From NCBI GenBank assembly GCA_905199445.1, contig CAJKGK010000010.1:31288-95287 (forward strand): a DNA stretch of 64,000 nt. Reading direction: 5' to 3'. Positions within the stretch are counted from its first letter, which is position 1; each line of letters begins with the position of its first letter. A model generated the notes under the pieces. It worked only from the letters and a program-made list of their open reading frames with translations. It did no database searches and was not told where the DNA came from. Of this stretch, positions 18,379 through 27,622 are shown in pieces. Origin of the DNA: an uncultured Lachnospiraceae bacterium (GTDB taxonomy: Bacteria; Bacillota; Clostridia; Lachnospirales; Lachnospiraceae). The position numbers and the translations under genes were made by a program.

Positions 18379-18963
18379 TTATTTCAAGCGTTTAAATTTA
18401 TCCCTAAGAATTTTTCGTGCCCGCTCATAGCGTTTTCTGGCTGTTTCCTCGGTTATATGTTCTATTTGGGCAATATCTTTAAAAGGCATACTCCAAAATA
18501 AATGGCGCATCACAACCGAGCTGTATTTTTCCGGCAATCTTCGGATCACATCCAGATACACTTTATTTATCATACGCTTTTCAGGGTTAATATATGACTG
18601 ATATTCAGCCTCAATCTGATCAAAATCGATTTCCGTATTACTTTTGGCATCAATTGTTTTTTCCTTTTTCCGGAAATAATCCGCCACCACAGTTTGAATG
18701 ATCTGGTTGAGATAATACCTGAACCGATGATCATCCAAAACAGACAGGGTACGCATATGTCTCAGAACCAAAATACAAACCTCCTGGGATAAATCCTCAC
18801 TGAGGCTTCGGTCACCGACCTTGTAATATATAATATTGGCTGTTTTTCCCCAATTATGCGTCATAAAATTTTCAAACCACAGAAGTTCTTCCTGTGAATA
18901 CTTACGTGTTTGCTTTTCCCTCATAACAACCTGATCTTTCTTGCATGCATTCCATATAGACAT
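18379..18963 (-). CDS. Sigma-70 family RNA polymerase sigma factor, ECF-like
   Basis: 194 residues with a sigma region 2-like part (ILVLRHMRTL, RFRYYLNQIIQTVVADYFRKKE) and a region 4 helix-turn-helix near the end (RLPEKYSSVVMRHLFWSMPFKDIAQ ... ETARKRYERARKILRD; split here by a few residues). Size fits the extracytoplasmic-function class. Target promoters unknown. Neither candidate start (ATG at 18963, or ATG at 18924 giving MREKQTRKY) has a good ribosome site, so expression may be low or the start uncertain. It precedes the structured RNA and the SpoIID-like cell-wall gene, so control of wall genes is possible but unproven. No anti-sigma gene is adjacent. Confidence 0.8.
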   Translation of the reverse strand: MSIWNACKKDQVVMREKQTRKYSQEELLWFENFMTHNWGKTANIIYYKVGDRSLSEDLSQEVCILVLRHMRTLSVLDDHRFRYYLNQIIQTVVADYFRKKEKTIDAKSNTEIDFDQIEAEYQSYINPEKRMINKVYLDVIRRLPEKYSSVVMRHLFWSMPFKDIAQIEHITEETARKRYERARKILRDKFKRLK

Positions 18964-19055
18964 TTATCAGTGATCGTGCTAAACTAAACATACCCCAATA
19001 TCAAAGGGCCGCCTGAAACCACAGGGATATAAATTTACTGAAAGGAAGTCAATCT

Positions 19056-19880
19056 ATGAAAAAAGGGTGCAAAATCTTAACTGGAATGCTTGGCATACTT
19101 CCTGCCATTTATTTATTTACAATAGCTCCCGGACATCGAAAAACGCATCTGATGGAACGTTTAAAAAAATATGATTATGCGCACCGAGGGCTCCATGACA
19201 ATGCCTGGCAGATTCCTGAAAATTCTATGAAAGCTTTTGAGCGTGCTGTCGATAAAAATTATGGTATTGAATTGGATATTCATCTGACCCGCGACCGACG
19301 GCTTGTTGTTTTCCATGATGATAATCTTTGGAGAATGTGTCACATTGATAAAAATATATGCGATATGACCTGGGATGAACTTAAAGATATCCATCTGCTT
19401 GGCACAGACCAGACAATCCCTTTATTTTCCGATGTACTTTCCCTTGTCCACGGCAAAGTTCCTCTGATCATTGAACTTAAAGTTGATAACGAAAACTATA
19501 ATGCGCTTTGTTTGGCTGCGGATCATATGCTGGCAGACTATTGCGGTGACTACTGCATAGAGTCCTTCCATCCTCTGGCCGTTCGCTGGTATAGAAAAAA
19601 CCGCCGGGAAATTATACGCGGACAGCTTTCCTGCAATTTTCACAAAACACCGGGACGCCACAGCGCCGGTCCCCTGGCACTGGCTCACCTGATTACAAAC
19701 TTTATAACACGTCCTGATTTTATTGCTTATGATTATCTGGACAAACACTGTACAGGTTTTTGGCTGAATCATAAACTCTTTAAAGCCATGACCGTTCTGT
19801 GGACTGTACGCAGCCGGCGAGAATTTGAAATCTTAAAGGCCCAAGGCCACACCATTATATTTGAACAATTTGAGGCATAA
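19056..19880 (+). CDS. Glycerophosphodiester phosphodiesterase family protein
   Basis: 274 residues. Hydrolyses glycerophosphodiesters to glycerol-3-phosphate and an alcohol. N-terminal hydrophobic segment (residues ~8-25) followed by positive charges suggests a membrane anchor. GDPD motifs are complete: YAHRGLHD (His near 43), PENSMKAFERAV, GIELDIHLTRD (metal-binding Glu/Asp), LVVFHDDNL (His), and LIIELKVDN. C-terminal TVLWTVRSRREFE corresponds to the usual 'vWTvN' strand. RBS AAAGGAAG. Divergent from the sigma-factor gene. Confidence 0.9.
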   Translation: MKKGCKILTGMLGILPAIYLFTIAPGHRKTHLMERLKKYDYAHRGLHDNAWQIPENSMKAFERAVDKNYGIELDIHLTRDRRLVVFHDDNLWRMCHIDKNICDMTWDELKDIHLLGTDQTIPLFSDVLSLVHGKVPLIIELKVDNENYNALCLAADHMLADYCGDYCIESFHPLAVRWYRKNRREIIRGQLSCNFHKTPGRHSAGPLALAHLITNFITRPDFIAYDYLDKHCTGFWLNHKLFKAMTVLWTVRSRREFEILKAQGHTIIFEQFEA

Positions 19881-19882
19881 TC

Positions 19883-19929
19883 AAAAACACACATTTTCTG
19901 TAAAGAGCCAAAAGAAAATGTGTGTTTTT
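19883..19929. terminator. Bidirectional terminator
   Basis: AAAAACACACATTTTCT (19883-19899) pairs with AGAAAATGTGTGTTTTT (19913-19929). Serves GDPD (+) and glyA (-). Confidence 0.9.
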
Positions 19930-19948
19930 CAATTCAGACGCCTATACT

Positions 19949-21181
19949 CTAATACAACGGATACCGATCGGTCAAAGCTCTGACAATAGTCTGAGCATCC
20001 TGTCTGTTATTTTCAAAATCTTTCAAGGTCAAGGCAATGGCCTGGGCAATCTGATCCATATCCTGAACAGTCATTCCTCTGGTTGTTACCGCCGGCGTTC
20101 CAAGGCGAATCCCGCTTGTGACAAAAGGCGACTGAGGATCATCCGGAATCGTATTCTTATTACAGGTAATATGCACTTCATCCAGAAGTTTTTCAGCTTC
20201 CTTTCCTGTCAGTCCCAGATTTCTCAAATCCACAAGCATCAGATGATTGTCCGTGCCTCCGGAAACAATGGTTAAGCCCCGCTTCTGTAATCCTGCACAC
20301 AATGCCTGAGCATTTTCCACAATCCGTTTCTGGTAAACCTTAAATTCTTCGCTAAGTGCCTCTTTAAAAGCCACAGCCTTAGCTGCAATCACATGCATCA
20401 GTGGGCCGCCCTGCGTTCCGGGGAAAATGGCAGAATTCAGCTTCTTGGCAAATGCCTCTGATGACAAAATCATACCGCCTCTTGGGCCCCTTAATGTTTT
20501 ATGCGTTGTAGTGGTCGTAAAATGGGCATAAGGAATGGGACTTGGATGAAGCCCGGCTGCAACCAAACCTGCAATATGTGCCATATCCACCATTAAATAC
20601 GCACCAACTTCATCTGCAATTTCTCTGAAACGTTTAAAATCTATTGTTCTACAGTAAGCACTGGCACCGGCAACAATCAGCTTTGGTTTTGCTTCAAGGG
20701 CAATGGAACGTACCTGATCATAGTCAATGAATCCATGGGCATCCACCCCATAAGGCACACAGTTAAAAACCTTACCCGAATAATTAGCCGGACTTCCGTG
20801 AGTTAAATGACCGCCGTGATCAAGATTCATCCCCATAAATGTATCGCCCGGCTTTAATACCGCCTGAAACACAGCCATATTGGCCTGAGCGCCGGAATGG
20901 GGCTGAACATTGACATATTCGGCACCAAACAGTTCTTTTGCCCGTTCAATAGCCAGATTCTCCACGATATCCACATATTGGCAGCCACCGTAATAGCGCT
21001 TTCCCGGATACCCTTCGGCGTATTTATTTGTCAGAGGACTTCCCATCGCAGCCATCACCGCTTTACTGACAAAATTTTCTGAAGCAATTAATTCTATATT
21101 TCCATTCTGTCTGCCAATTTCCAGTTCAATCGCCTGAGCGATCTGCGGATCGGCCGTTTTAATTTCATCAAAGGAATACAT
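19949..21181 (-). CDS. glyA: Serine hydroxymethyltransferase
   Basis: 410 residues, full length. PLP enzyme interconverting serine and glycine with transfer of the one-carbon unit to tetrahydrofolate. Marks: [60 protein letters not shown], and the PLP-binding lysine in [16 protein letters not shown]. Strong RBS GGAGGTG five bases before ATG. No glycine or folate riboswitch is apparent in the 30-bp gap upstream. Confidence 0.97.
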   Translation of the reverse strand: MYSFDEIKTADPQIAQAIELEIGRQNGNIELIASENFVSKAVMAAMGSPLTNKYAEGYPGKRYYGGCQYVDIVENLAIERAKELFGAEYVNVQPHSGAQANMAVFQAVLKPGDTFMGMNLDHGGHLTHGSPANYSGKVFNCVPYGVDAHGFIDYDQVRSIALEAKPKLIVAGASAYCRTIDFKRFREIADEVGAYLMVDMAHIAGLVAAGLHPSPIPYAHFTTTTTHKTLRGPRGGMILSSEAFAKKLNSAIFPGTQGGPLMHVIAAKAVAFKEALSEEFKVYQKRIVENAQALCAGLQKRGLTIVSGGTDNHLMLVDLRNLGLTGKEAEKLLDEVHITCNKNTIPDDPQSPFVTSGIRLGTPAVTTRGMTVQDMDQIAQAIALTLKDFENNRQDAQTIVRALTDRYPLY

Positions 21182-21211
21182 AGGCTCACCTCCAAATATT
21201 GTGTTTTTATC

Positions 21212-21493
21212 TTACACGAAATACCAGATATATGCAAGTATTAAAATAAATTCCACAATAATTATAACCGGAATTCCGACAGTAAATGTACGATGCCGTG
21301 TTTTATGTCTGAACGCATACATTCCGGCCAGGACCCCAGGACCACCGCCCAAAACAGCAGTCAGAAAAAAACGGCGCTCGGGAATCCGCCAGAGATTTTT
21401 TACAGCCCGGCGTTTATCCCACAGGCACATCCAAAATCCCAGCAGATTCACCATAACAAGATAGGCAATCACAACCTTAGAAACCGAGGGCAT
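21212..21493 (-). CDS. DUF1294 small membrane protein
   Basis: 93 residues with about three hydrophobic segments. The signature WDKRRAVKNLWRIPERRFF followed by GGGPGVLAGMYAFRHKTRH is the DUF1294 family core; function unknown. Its ATG overlaps the aspS stop in the arrangement TAATG, so it is probably translated by reinitiation after aspS. Confidence 0.88.
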   Translation of the reverse strand: MPSVSKVVIAYLVMVNLLGFWMCLWDKRRAVKNLWRIPERRFFLTAVLGGGPGVLAGMYAFRHKTRHRTFTVGIPVIIIVEFILILAYIWYFV

Positions 21494-23313
21494 TACTGAT
21501 GATCTCCCTGGCTATCCTTTCCCTCAGCCTCATTGGCACATACCTGGATCGACAGTTCTTTCAGCTGCTTATCCTCCACAAAATCCGGAGCATTTGTCAT
21601 AAGACAGGAGGCATCCTTCACCTTCGGAAAAGCAATGACATCACGGATGCTGTCTTCTTTTGCCATAAGCATAACAAGACGGTCCAGACCATAAGCCAGA
21701 CCCGCATGAGGCGGCACACCATATTTGAATGCATTTAACAGGAAGCCAAAACGATCATAAGCATCTTCCTTTGTAAAGCCCAGCACTTCAAACATCTTTT
21801 CCTGAATATGATTCTGGAAAATACGCACACTTCCGCCACCCAGCTCTGTACCATTTAATACAATATCATAAGCCTTGGCACGAACGCGGCCAGGATCTGT
21901 ATCCAGATATTCCAGGTCTTCTTCCATAGGCATGGTAAACGGATGGTGCATAGCCGTATAACGTCCCTGTTCTTCAGACCACTCCAGCAGAGGAAATTCT
22001 GTTACCCACAGGAAGTTGTACTGATTTTTATCCAAAAGCCCCAACTGTCCGGCCAGTTCTACACGCAATGCACCCAGAGCATCATAAACGATTTTATTTT
22101 TATCGGCAGCAAACAGCAAAAGGTCACCCGGTTCACCGTCCATGGCTTTAATCAGTGCAGCCATCTGATCATCTGTCATAAATTTAGCAAAGGAAGACTT
22201 CACCGAACCATCCTCTAAAATAGCTGCATAGGCCAGGCCTTTAGCACCGTAATCCTTAACAAAAGCAGTCAGAGCATCGATCTTTTTACGTGGCATATGT
22301 CCCTGCCCTTTAGCATTGATTCCACGAACACTGCCGCCGTTTTCAACCGCTCCGGTAAACACACCGAAACCACAGTTTCTCACAACATCTGTCACGTCAC
22401 ATAATTCCATGCCAAAACGGGTATCCGGTTTATCCGAACCAAAACGATCCATGGCTTCCTGCCATGTCATCCTTGGAATAGGCAGCGCCACATCTACATC
22501 AAGGATCTCCTTAAAGACTTTTGCAAGAAGACGTTCATTCACATCGATGACATCATCCACGTCGACAAAGGAAAGTTCCATATCTACCTGTGTAAATTCC
22601 GGCTGACGATCCGCACGTAAATCCTCGTCCCTAAAGCACTTGGCCAGCTGGAAATAACGGTCATAACCGGAAACCATTAAAAGCTGCTTAAACAGCTGCG
22701 GAGACTGGGGAAGCGCATAAAATGTTCCCGGATGCACGCGGCTTGGAACAAGATAGTCTCTGGCACCTTCCGGCGTACTTTTAGTCAGCATAGGCGTCTC
22801 GATCTCAAGGAATCCTTCCTCAGCCAAAAATGCACGAATCAGTGTCGCCACACGGCTTCTCATCATAATATTTTTCTGCAGGTCCGGACGACGCAGATCA
22901 AGGTAGCGGTATTTCAGACGCAGATCCTCTTTTGTCTTACTGTCCTCTTCAATGGGAAATGGCGGTGTCTCGGACTCGGAAAGGATTCTCAGTTCCTTTG
23001 CCCGGATTTCAATATCACCGGTTTTAAGGTTTTCATTGACTGCACCCTGACGTGCTTCAACCTGTCCTACAACAGCAACCACAAATTCACTGCGCAGCTT
23101 TTCAGCCTTTTCAAAGCCTTCTGCCGAAATTTCTCCATCTTCAAAAATAATCTGTAAAATACCGGAACGGTCCCTTAAATCGACAAAAATAATGCCGCCT
23201 TTGTTTCTGCTTTTCTGAACCCATCCCATCACGGTAACTTCCTGTCCAATATTGGCACTGGAAACCTCTGTACAGCGATGGGTACGCTTTAAGCCTTTCA
23301 TTGATTCTGCCAT
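21493..23313 (-). CDS. aspS: Aspartyl-tRNA synthetase
   Basis: 606 residues, bacterial type with GAD insertion. Charges tRNA-Asp. N-terminal OB-fold anticodon domain ([25 protein letters not shown], shown in two pieces in the family as VMGWV and FVDLRD), class II motif 2 in [18 protein letters not shown], the GAD insertion at ~290-420, and motif 3 in [15 protein letters not shown]. Preceded by a 130-nt leader and a terminator hairpin (23444-23475). In many clostridia hisS lies directly upstream; here it does not. Confidence 0.97.
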   Translation of the reverse strand: [606 protein letters not shown]

Positions 23314-23443
23314 TTTAATTCTCCTTTTTCTGCTAGCTTAACTTAGAATTCGCCCCGTCTCCACAGTGAAAACGAAACAACTTCTTACATCAGCTGAATC
23401 TAACGATCAGAAAACCCGCTTTTATCACCTAAACTTTTACAGT

Positions 23444-23475
23444 AAAAAACGTCCCTGACGTAAGTGTCAGGGACG
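23444..23475 (-). terminator. Intrinsic terminator upstream of aspS
   Basis: Stem CGTCCCTGAC / GTCAGGGACG with a 6-nt loop followed by TTTTTT on the minus strand. It ends the candidate small RNA, or acts as an attenuator in an aspS leader. Confidence 0.88.
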
Positions 23476-23566
23476 AATCAACCTGCACTTGTGTCACCGG
23501 CCTGTTTATGATCATCCGCCCGCGGTACAGGAACGCAGGTAATCTGATATTCAGCTATGCTCTTTA
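23444..23566 (-). ncRNA. Candidate small RNA (~120 nt) or aspS attenuator leader
   Basis: Between DUF5688 and aspS. A promoter TGGACG-N17-TATAAT (23573-23601) overlaps the 3' end of the DUF5688 gene; a perfect terminator follows. In between, ACCTGC (23535-23540) pairs with GCAGGT (23481-23486), and nested CCTGT (23527-23531) pairs with ACAGG (23501-23505), giving a compact multi-stem fold. The string GTACCGCGGG recalls the T-box consensus, but there is no space for Stem I and the antiterminator is not in place. No known family recognised. Confidence 0.55.
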
Positions 23567-23572
23567 CGGCTT

Positions 23573-23601
23573 ATTATAGCAAGTTCCCCTCCTTTCGTCC
23601 A
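23573..23601 (-). promoter_or_regulatory. Promoter of the small RNA upstream of aspS
   Basis: TGGACG (23596-23601), 17-bp spacer, TATAAT (23573-23578), embedded in the last codons and stop of the DUF5688 gene. Confidence 0.65.
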
Positions 23602-24521
23602 GTACAATTTATAATTTTATGCTGATCACGGCTGTAATAGTAAACATGATCCGACAATATTTCATCGGCCTGGACAACCGTCTGGTTGGCCTCACCTACA
23701 ATCTGCTCCAGATGCAAAACATCCAAATCGGTTTCATCGGTCACAAGAATGACCTCATGGATGGAGCTGGGAAGTATGTAAAAATCATGCCCTTGTGTCC
23801 GGGCAAAACCATCCAGAATATCTGTATAGCATATGCTGCAGGCACCGTTAATCCGATGACTGTTTGTAAGAATATACATCTGTCTGTCCGACTGCGGGGC
23901 CAGCAGCTTTAGACAGTCTTCATCCGGCATCATCTCCTTTAAAACTTCTCTCATATTTTTAATTACCGGCGGAAACAGGCACCGGGAATTTTTACAGGCT
24001 AAAACATACAGATCTTCCTCACCCACCCCCCACCGTTCCATCATCTCGCGTGAAATAAGTGCTGTAGAAATTCCAAAGGAATTTTGTCCGGTTAAAATCC
24101 TATAGGTAATAGCCAGATCACATATATACCTGTGGGGACAGGCATTAAGCATCGCCATATTTCTCGGCGCATTAATGAGCCGCATCACAATCTGCCCCCG
24201 AACCCGTTCAAAATTCTCGAGCTCCCATGGTTCCAGCATATCACGGCACAAGACATCCTTACCGCATCCCCCCGCAATTTGGGTCATCACCTGCTCAATA
24301 TCGGCATCCTGGCAGTATTCCTCAAAGTATGCCCCCAGATAAAGCAGCGGCCGGGCCGGACAGTCGCGGTAGCTTACCTTCAGGGCGTCTGTTACAATCT
24401 CATTATTTTTCACAGCAGGAACAAGTTCAATATCTCTGATCGTATCATCATTCAGATAATCTTCAATGTGATTCAAGACATAATCTACAAACTGCGGGTA
24501 CTTCAAAATTTCTTTATTCAT
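23574..24521 (-). CDS. DUF5688 family protein
   Basis: 315 residues, soluble, no signal or membrane segment. Matches the layout of DUF5688 proteins common in Lachnospiraceae: variable N-terminus, RGQIVMRLINAPRNMAMLNACPHRYICDLAITYRIL in the middle (shortened: LINAPRN ... PHR...DLAITYRI), then LYVLACKNS, MYILTNSHRINGACSICY and LPSSIHEVILV. Function unknown. Transcribed toward aspS; its 3' end carries the promoter of the downstream RNA. Confidence 0.8.
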   Translation of the reverse strand: MNKEILKYPQFVDYVLNHIEDYLNDDTIRDIELVPAVKNNEIVTDALKVSYRDCPARPLLYLGAYFEEYCQDADIEQVMTQIAGGCGKDVLCRDMLEPWELENFERVRGQIVMRLINAPRNMAMLNACPHRYICDLAITYRILTGQNSFGISTALISREMMERWGVGEEDLYVLACKNSRCLFPPVIKNMREVLKEMMPDEDCLKLLAPQSDRQMYILTNSHRINGACSICYTDILDGFARTQGHDFYILPSSIHEVILVTDETDLDVLHLEQIVGEANQTVVQADEILSDHVYYYSRDQHKIINCTGRKEGNLL

Positions 24522-24657
24522 ATTTCTTTGTTCATCATTCTTTCCTTACACTTGCCAAAGTATAAAAACAGCTAAAAAACAGGGGTTTCAGTCATCCATC
24601 CCGGGATAAAAGAGGGAAATAAGAATTCTCATTAATCGAAAAAAATTTGGAAAAAGG

Positions 24658-24693
24658 AAAAGCATCCTCAGAAAATTTTCTTAAGATGCTTTT
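24658..24693. terminator. Bidirectional terminator downstream of tcdA
   Basis: AAAAGCATC (24658-24666) / GATGCTTTT (24685-24693) with an internal GAAAATTTTC palindrome; T run on both sides. Ends the relA-hemZ-tcdA operon. The remaining sequence 24522-24657 and 24694-24790 shows no clear element. Confidence 0.8.
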
Positions 24694-24790
24694 ATTATAC
24701 ATAATTCTTTAAATTTTACAATAACAATCCATCGCAAGTTTCGACAGATGCAGTTCATAAACATCCGTTAAATATACGATAAACGACGCC

Positions 24791-25516
24791 CTACATCGTC
24801 AGGTCTCGAATCACCGCCCCGGCAATCATCAAACCGGCGACAGAGGGCACAAAGGCAATGCTTCCAGGCGAAACCCGTTTTCTGTTCAGGGACTGTTCAT
24901 CATTTCCAGGATCCGCCACCGGCTTAACCGGAAGCTCATCGGAGTATAAAACCTTGACCCTGCGAATCTGACGTTTTTTAAGCTCACGGCGCATAACCTT
25001 TGCCAGAGGACATACACTGGTTTTTTCGATATCCGTAATAAAAAGCCGCTCCGGATGCAGCTTATTTCCCACACCCATGGAGCTGATGACCGGCACCCCA
25101 AAAGCTTTGGCCCGCTCAATCAGCAGCAGCTTGGAGGTCACCGTATCAATGGCATCTACAATGTAATCATAGGCTTCAAAAGGAAACGACTCAATCGTCC
25201 CACTGTCCACAAAACACTCCCACACATTCACCCTGGCCTTCGGATTAATATCCATGATCCGCTCCTTCATAACCGCCACCTTCGGACGCCCCACGGTAGA
25301 ATGAAGCGCAATAATCTGGCGATTAATATTACTCAGACAAACAAGATCATTATCCACAATATCCAGTGTTCCCACACCGCTTCTGGCCAGAGCTTCCACC
25401 ACATAGGAGCCAACGCCGCCAACGCCGAACACGGCAATTCGGGCCGCACTCAGACGTTCCATGGCCGCATCGCCAATCAATGCCTGGGTCCGGACAAATT
25501 CTTTTTCCTGTTTCAT
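24791..25516 (-). CDS. tcdA: tRNA threonylcarbamoyladenosine dehydratase (TcdA)
   Basis: 241 residues from the ATG after AAGGTGG; an in-frame GTG at 25525 overlaps the ribosome site. E1-like ATPase that cyclises t6A at position 37 of ANN-decoding tRNAs. Adenylate-binding motif AVFGVGGVGSYVVEALARSG, DNDLVCLSNINRQ, DAIDTVTSKLLLIE, and the TcdA-type VISSMGVGNKLHPERL distinguish it from MoeB/ThiF. Eleven bases downstream of hemZ, hence operonic. Confidence 0.92.
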   Translation of the reverse strand: MKQEKEFVRTQALIGDAAMERLSAARIAVFGVGGVGSYVVEALARSGVGTLDIVDNDLVCLSNINRQIIALHSTVGRPKVAVMKERIMDINPKARVNVWECFVDSGTIESFPFEAYDYIVDAIDTVTSKLLLIERAKAFGVPVISSMGVGNKLHPERLFITDIEKTSVCPLAKVMRRELKKRQIRRVKVLYSDELPVKPVADPGNDEQSLNRKRVSPGSIAFVPSVAGLMIAGAVIRDLTM

Positions 25517-25527
25517 TAAGACCACCT

Positions 25528-26967
25528 TTATGACAGCTTCAGCTGTGCCTTTCTCTCGATCATTTCATCAAAGCGCTCGATATAATCTTTGACATTTTTA
25601 ACATTTTCAATCCGTTCAATCCGGTTTTCTCCAGGAATCACAATCTTTGTGGAAGCGCCGGCGCCAATCCCTACAATCGTCTGCTTTTCTTCCATAATAA
25701 GAATATTATAAAGTCCCTCACGCCCGGGTTTGGCATAACCTACATTTTCCAGATTGCCTGCAATATTTTTCTGACGGTAAAGATAATATGGCGCCATTCC
25801 CATGGTTCTTGCACTGTGAACAGACAGACTAATCATTCGGTTTACCTCTGCCTGGCCTGTAAATTTAAACTGCGCTCTGTTCTGATTCAAATAAGCCGCC
25901 CGCTTCACAGCCAGAGAATGAACGGTCATACTGTCCGGACCCATAGCCTGAATTTTAGCCAGCGTTTCCTCCATATCCTGACAGGTTTCACCCGGAAGAC
26001 CGGCAATCAAATCCATATTAATGTTTTTAAAGCCCGCCACCCTGGCCATAACAAAAGCCTCTTCAATCTGCTCTGTTGTATGCTTTCTTCCGATTAAATC
26101 CAATGTTTCCTGCTTCATGGTCTGAGGGTTAATGGAAATACGGTCAATGCCATAGGACTTGATCACTCTTAACTTGTCCATTGTAATACTATCCGGCCGT
26201 CCGGCCTCAATGGTGATTTCCCGGATTTTTGAAAAATCCCATGCCTGTGAAAGTTTATGAAGGAGTCTGTCCATTTGTGATGCATTCAAAGATGTGGGTG
26301 TCCCACCACCCATATACAGCGTCAGCAGCTCCCGATTCGTAGGAATAGCGGATACATAATCAATTTCTTTGCACAAAACATCCAGATATTCATCAACCCG
26401 TTTCTTCCATACAGATAAAGGAAAGGATGAAAAGGAGCAGTAAGCGCAGATTGTAGGGCAAAATGGAATTCCCACATACAGACTGTACGTCCGGTCATAA
26501 TCCAGATCTTTAAGAATCCGCTGTTCATTTGCTGCCACCTCGGTACACAGATTAAACTTTTCATCCGACAAATAGTACTCATCTTTAAAATATTGAGCCA
26601 TCACATTTCTGCTCATGCCCTGTTCCAAAAGGTTCATGGCAATTTTTGTAGGCCGTATGCCTGTCAGTGTGCCCCAGGGCAGCGTCTGTCCCGTATAAGC
26701 TGAAAGACAGCTGTAAAGCAGCCGTTTAAGCTGATTTTTTCCTTTTTTAAAATCCGAAAGATCACAGCTTCCTTCTCTTTGAGAAAGAATACTGTTGGAA
26801 TTTTCAAGAGTTATATTCACCTGCTTTTCGTCCGGCGAAAAAATGACCCGGACAAGATACGGATCGGCTTTTCCGTCAAGAACAATTTTCTCTCCCGGAA
26901 AAAATGCCATCGTCAATGCCCGGATGTCATTTTCATAGCTGGACTGATTTAAAATAAGTCCAATCAT
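25528..26967 (-). CDS. hemZ: Oxygen-independent coproporphyrinogen dehydrogenase-like HemZ
   Basis: 479 residues from the ATG opening MIGLILNQSS, after AGGAGA; longer upstream frame overlaps the MBL gene and is rejected. Radical SAM enzyme with CxxxCxxC in CPTICAYCSF and an N-terminal domain of ~160 residues typical of HemZ. TLYMGGGTPTSL, ITIEAGRPDSI and LIAGLPGET follow the HemN pattern. Possible haem-related or other radical chemistry; HemZ acts in anaerobic haem synthesis in B. subtilis, but many haem-lacking clostridia keep it, so its substrate here is open. Operon position between MBL hydrolase and tcdA. Confidence 0.9.
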   Translation of the reverse strand: MIGLILNQSSYENDIRALTMAFFPGEKIVLDGKADPYLVRVIFSPDEKQVNITLENSNSILSQREGSCDLSDFKKGKNQLKRLLYSCLSAYTGQTLPWGTLTGIRPTKIAMNLLEQGMSRNVMAQYFKDEYYLSDEKFNLCTEVAANEQRILKDLDYDRTYSLYVGIPFCPTICAYCSFSSFPLSVWKKRVDEYLDVLCKEIDYVSAIPTNRELLTLYMGGGTPTSLNASQMDRLLHKLSQAWDFSKIREITIEAGRPDSITMDKLRVIKSYGIDRISINPQTMKQETLDLIGRKHTTEQIEEAFVMARVAGFKNINMDLIAGLPGETCQDMEETLAKIQAMGPDSMTVHSLAVKRAAYLNQNRAQFKFTGQAEVNRMISLSVHSARTMGMAPYYLYRQKNIAGNLENVGYAKPGREGLYNILIMEEKQTIVGIGAGASTKIVIPGENRIERIENVKNVKDYIERFDEMIERKAQLKLS

Positions 26968-26980
26968 TTTTATTTTTCTC

Positions 26981-27610
26981 CTATTGTACAAATGGATTAT
27001 TCTTTTTTTCCCAGCCAATGGTTGTCTCGGGACCATGTCCCGGCAGTACAGACACATCATCTTCCAGGACAAATAACTTTTCACGGACGGAACGCACCAG
27101 GGTATGCATACTTCCCATAGGGAAATCCGTTCGTCCTACGGAATCAGCAAAAAGTGTATCTCCTGAAATCAGGATTTTTGCCTCATCTATATAATAACTG
27201 ACACCGCCTGGAGTATGTCCCGGCGTGTGAAGCACCTGAATTTTTACGCCTGCAATCTCAAGCATCTGACCATCTGTCACCGGATGATCCGCCTTCATAT
27301 GCACTGGACTGCCAAACATGGTACTCAAATTAAACGCCGGATTTTCCAGCACTTCCTGCTCAGCCTCATGAGCATAAACAGGAAGATTATACTTCTCCTT
27401 TAAGTCTCTGACAGCCATGATATGATCATAATGGCCATGGGTAAGCAAAATAGCCGCCGGATGAAGCCCCTCCCGCTCAATATAGCGGATCAGACGGTCT
27501 CCCTCGGCTCCCGGATCAAAAATCAGCGTATCCAAAGTATCTTTTCTTATCCCCAGATAGCAATTGGTACCCAACATACCAAGGGACATTGATTGAATTT
27601 CAAATTCCAT
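26981..27610 (-). CDS. MBL-fold metallo-hydrolase (glyoxalase II-like)
   Basis: 209 residues. Metal site complete: LLTHGHYDHI (HxHxDH), HTPGHTPGG, the bridging Asp in ISGDTLFADSVGRTDF and VLPGHGPETT. Substrate not certain; relatives hydrolyse thioesters such as S-lactoylglutathione, but glutathione is rare in clostridia, so a bacillithiol-free thioester or unrelated ester is possible. Its conserved place between relA and hemZ in clostridia is notable. RBS AAAGGAGG. Confidence 0.9.
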   Translation of the reverse strand: MEFEIQSMSLGMLGTNCYLGIRKDTLDTLIFDPGAEGDRLIRYIEREGLHPAAILLTHGHYDHIMAVRDLKEKYNLPVYAHEAEQEVLENPAFNLSTMFGSPVHMKADHPVTDGQMLEIAGVKIQVLHTPGHTPGGVSYYIDEAKILISGDTLFADSVGRTDFPMGSMHTLVRSVREKLFVLEDDVSVLPGHGPETTIGWEKKNNPFVQ

Positions 27611-27622
27611 AGAAGCCTCCTT

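Noticed and set aside
23444..23566. T-box riboswitch for aspS, because of GTACCGCGGG and a following terminator
   Set aside because: Only about 45-60 bases separate it from the preceding gene, leaving no Stem I or specifier loop, and 45 nt separate the motif from the terminator, unlike T-box antiterminators.
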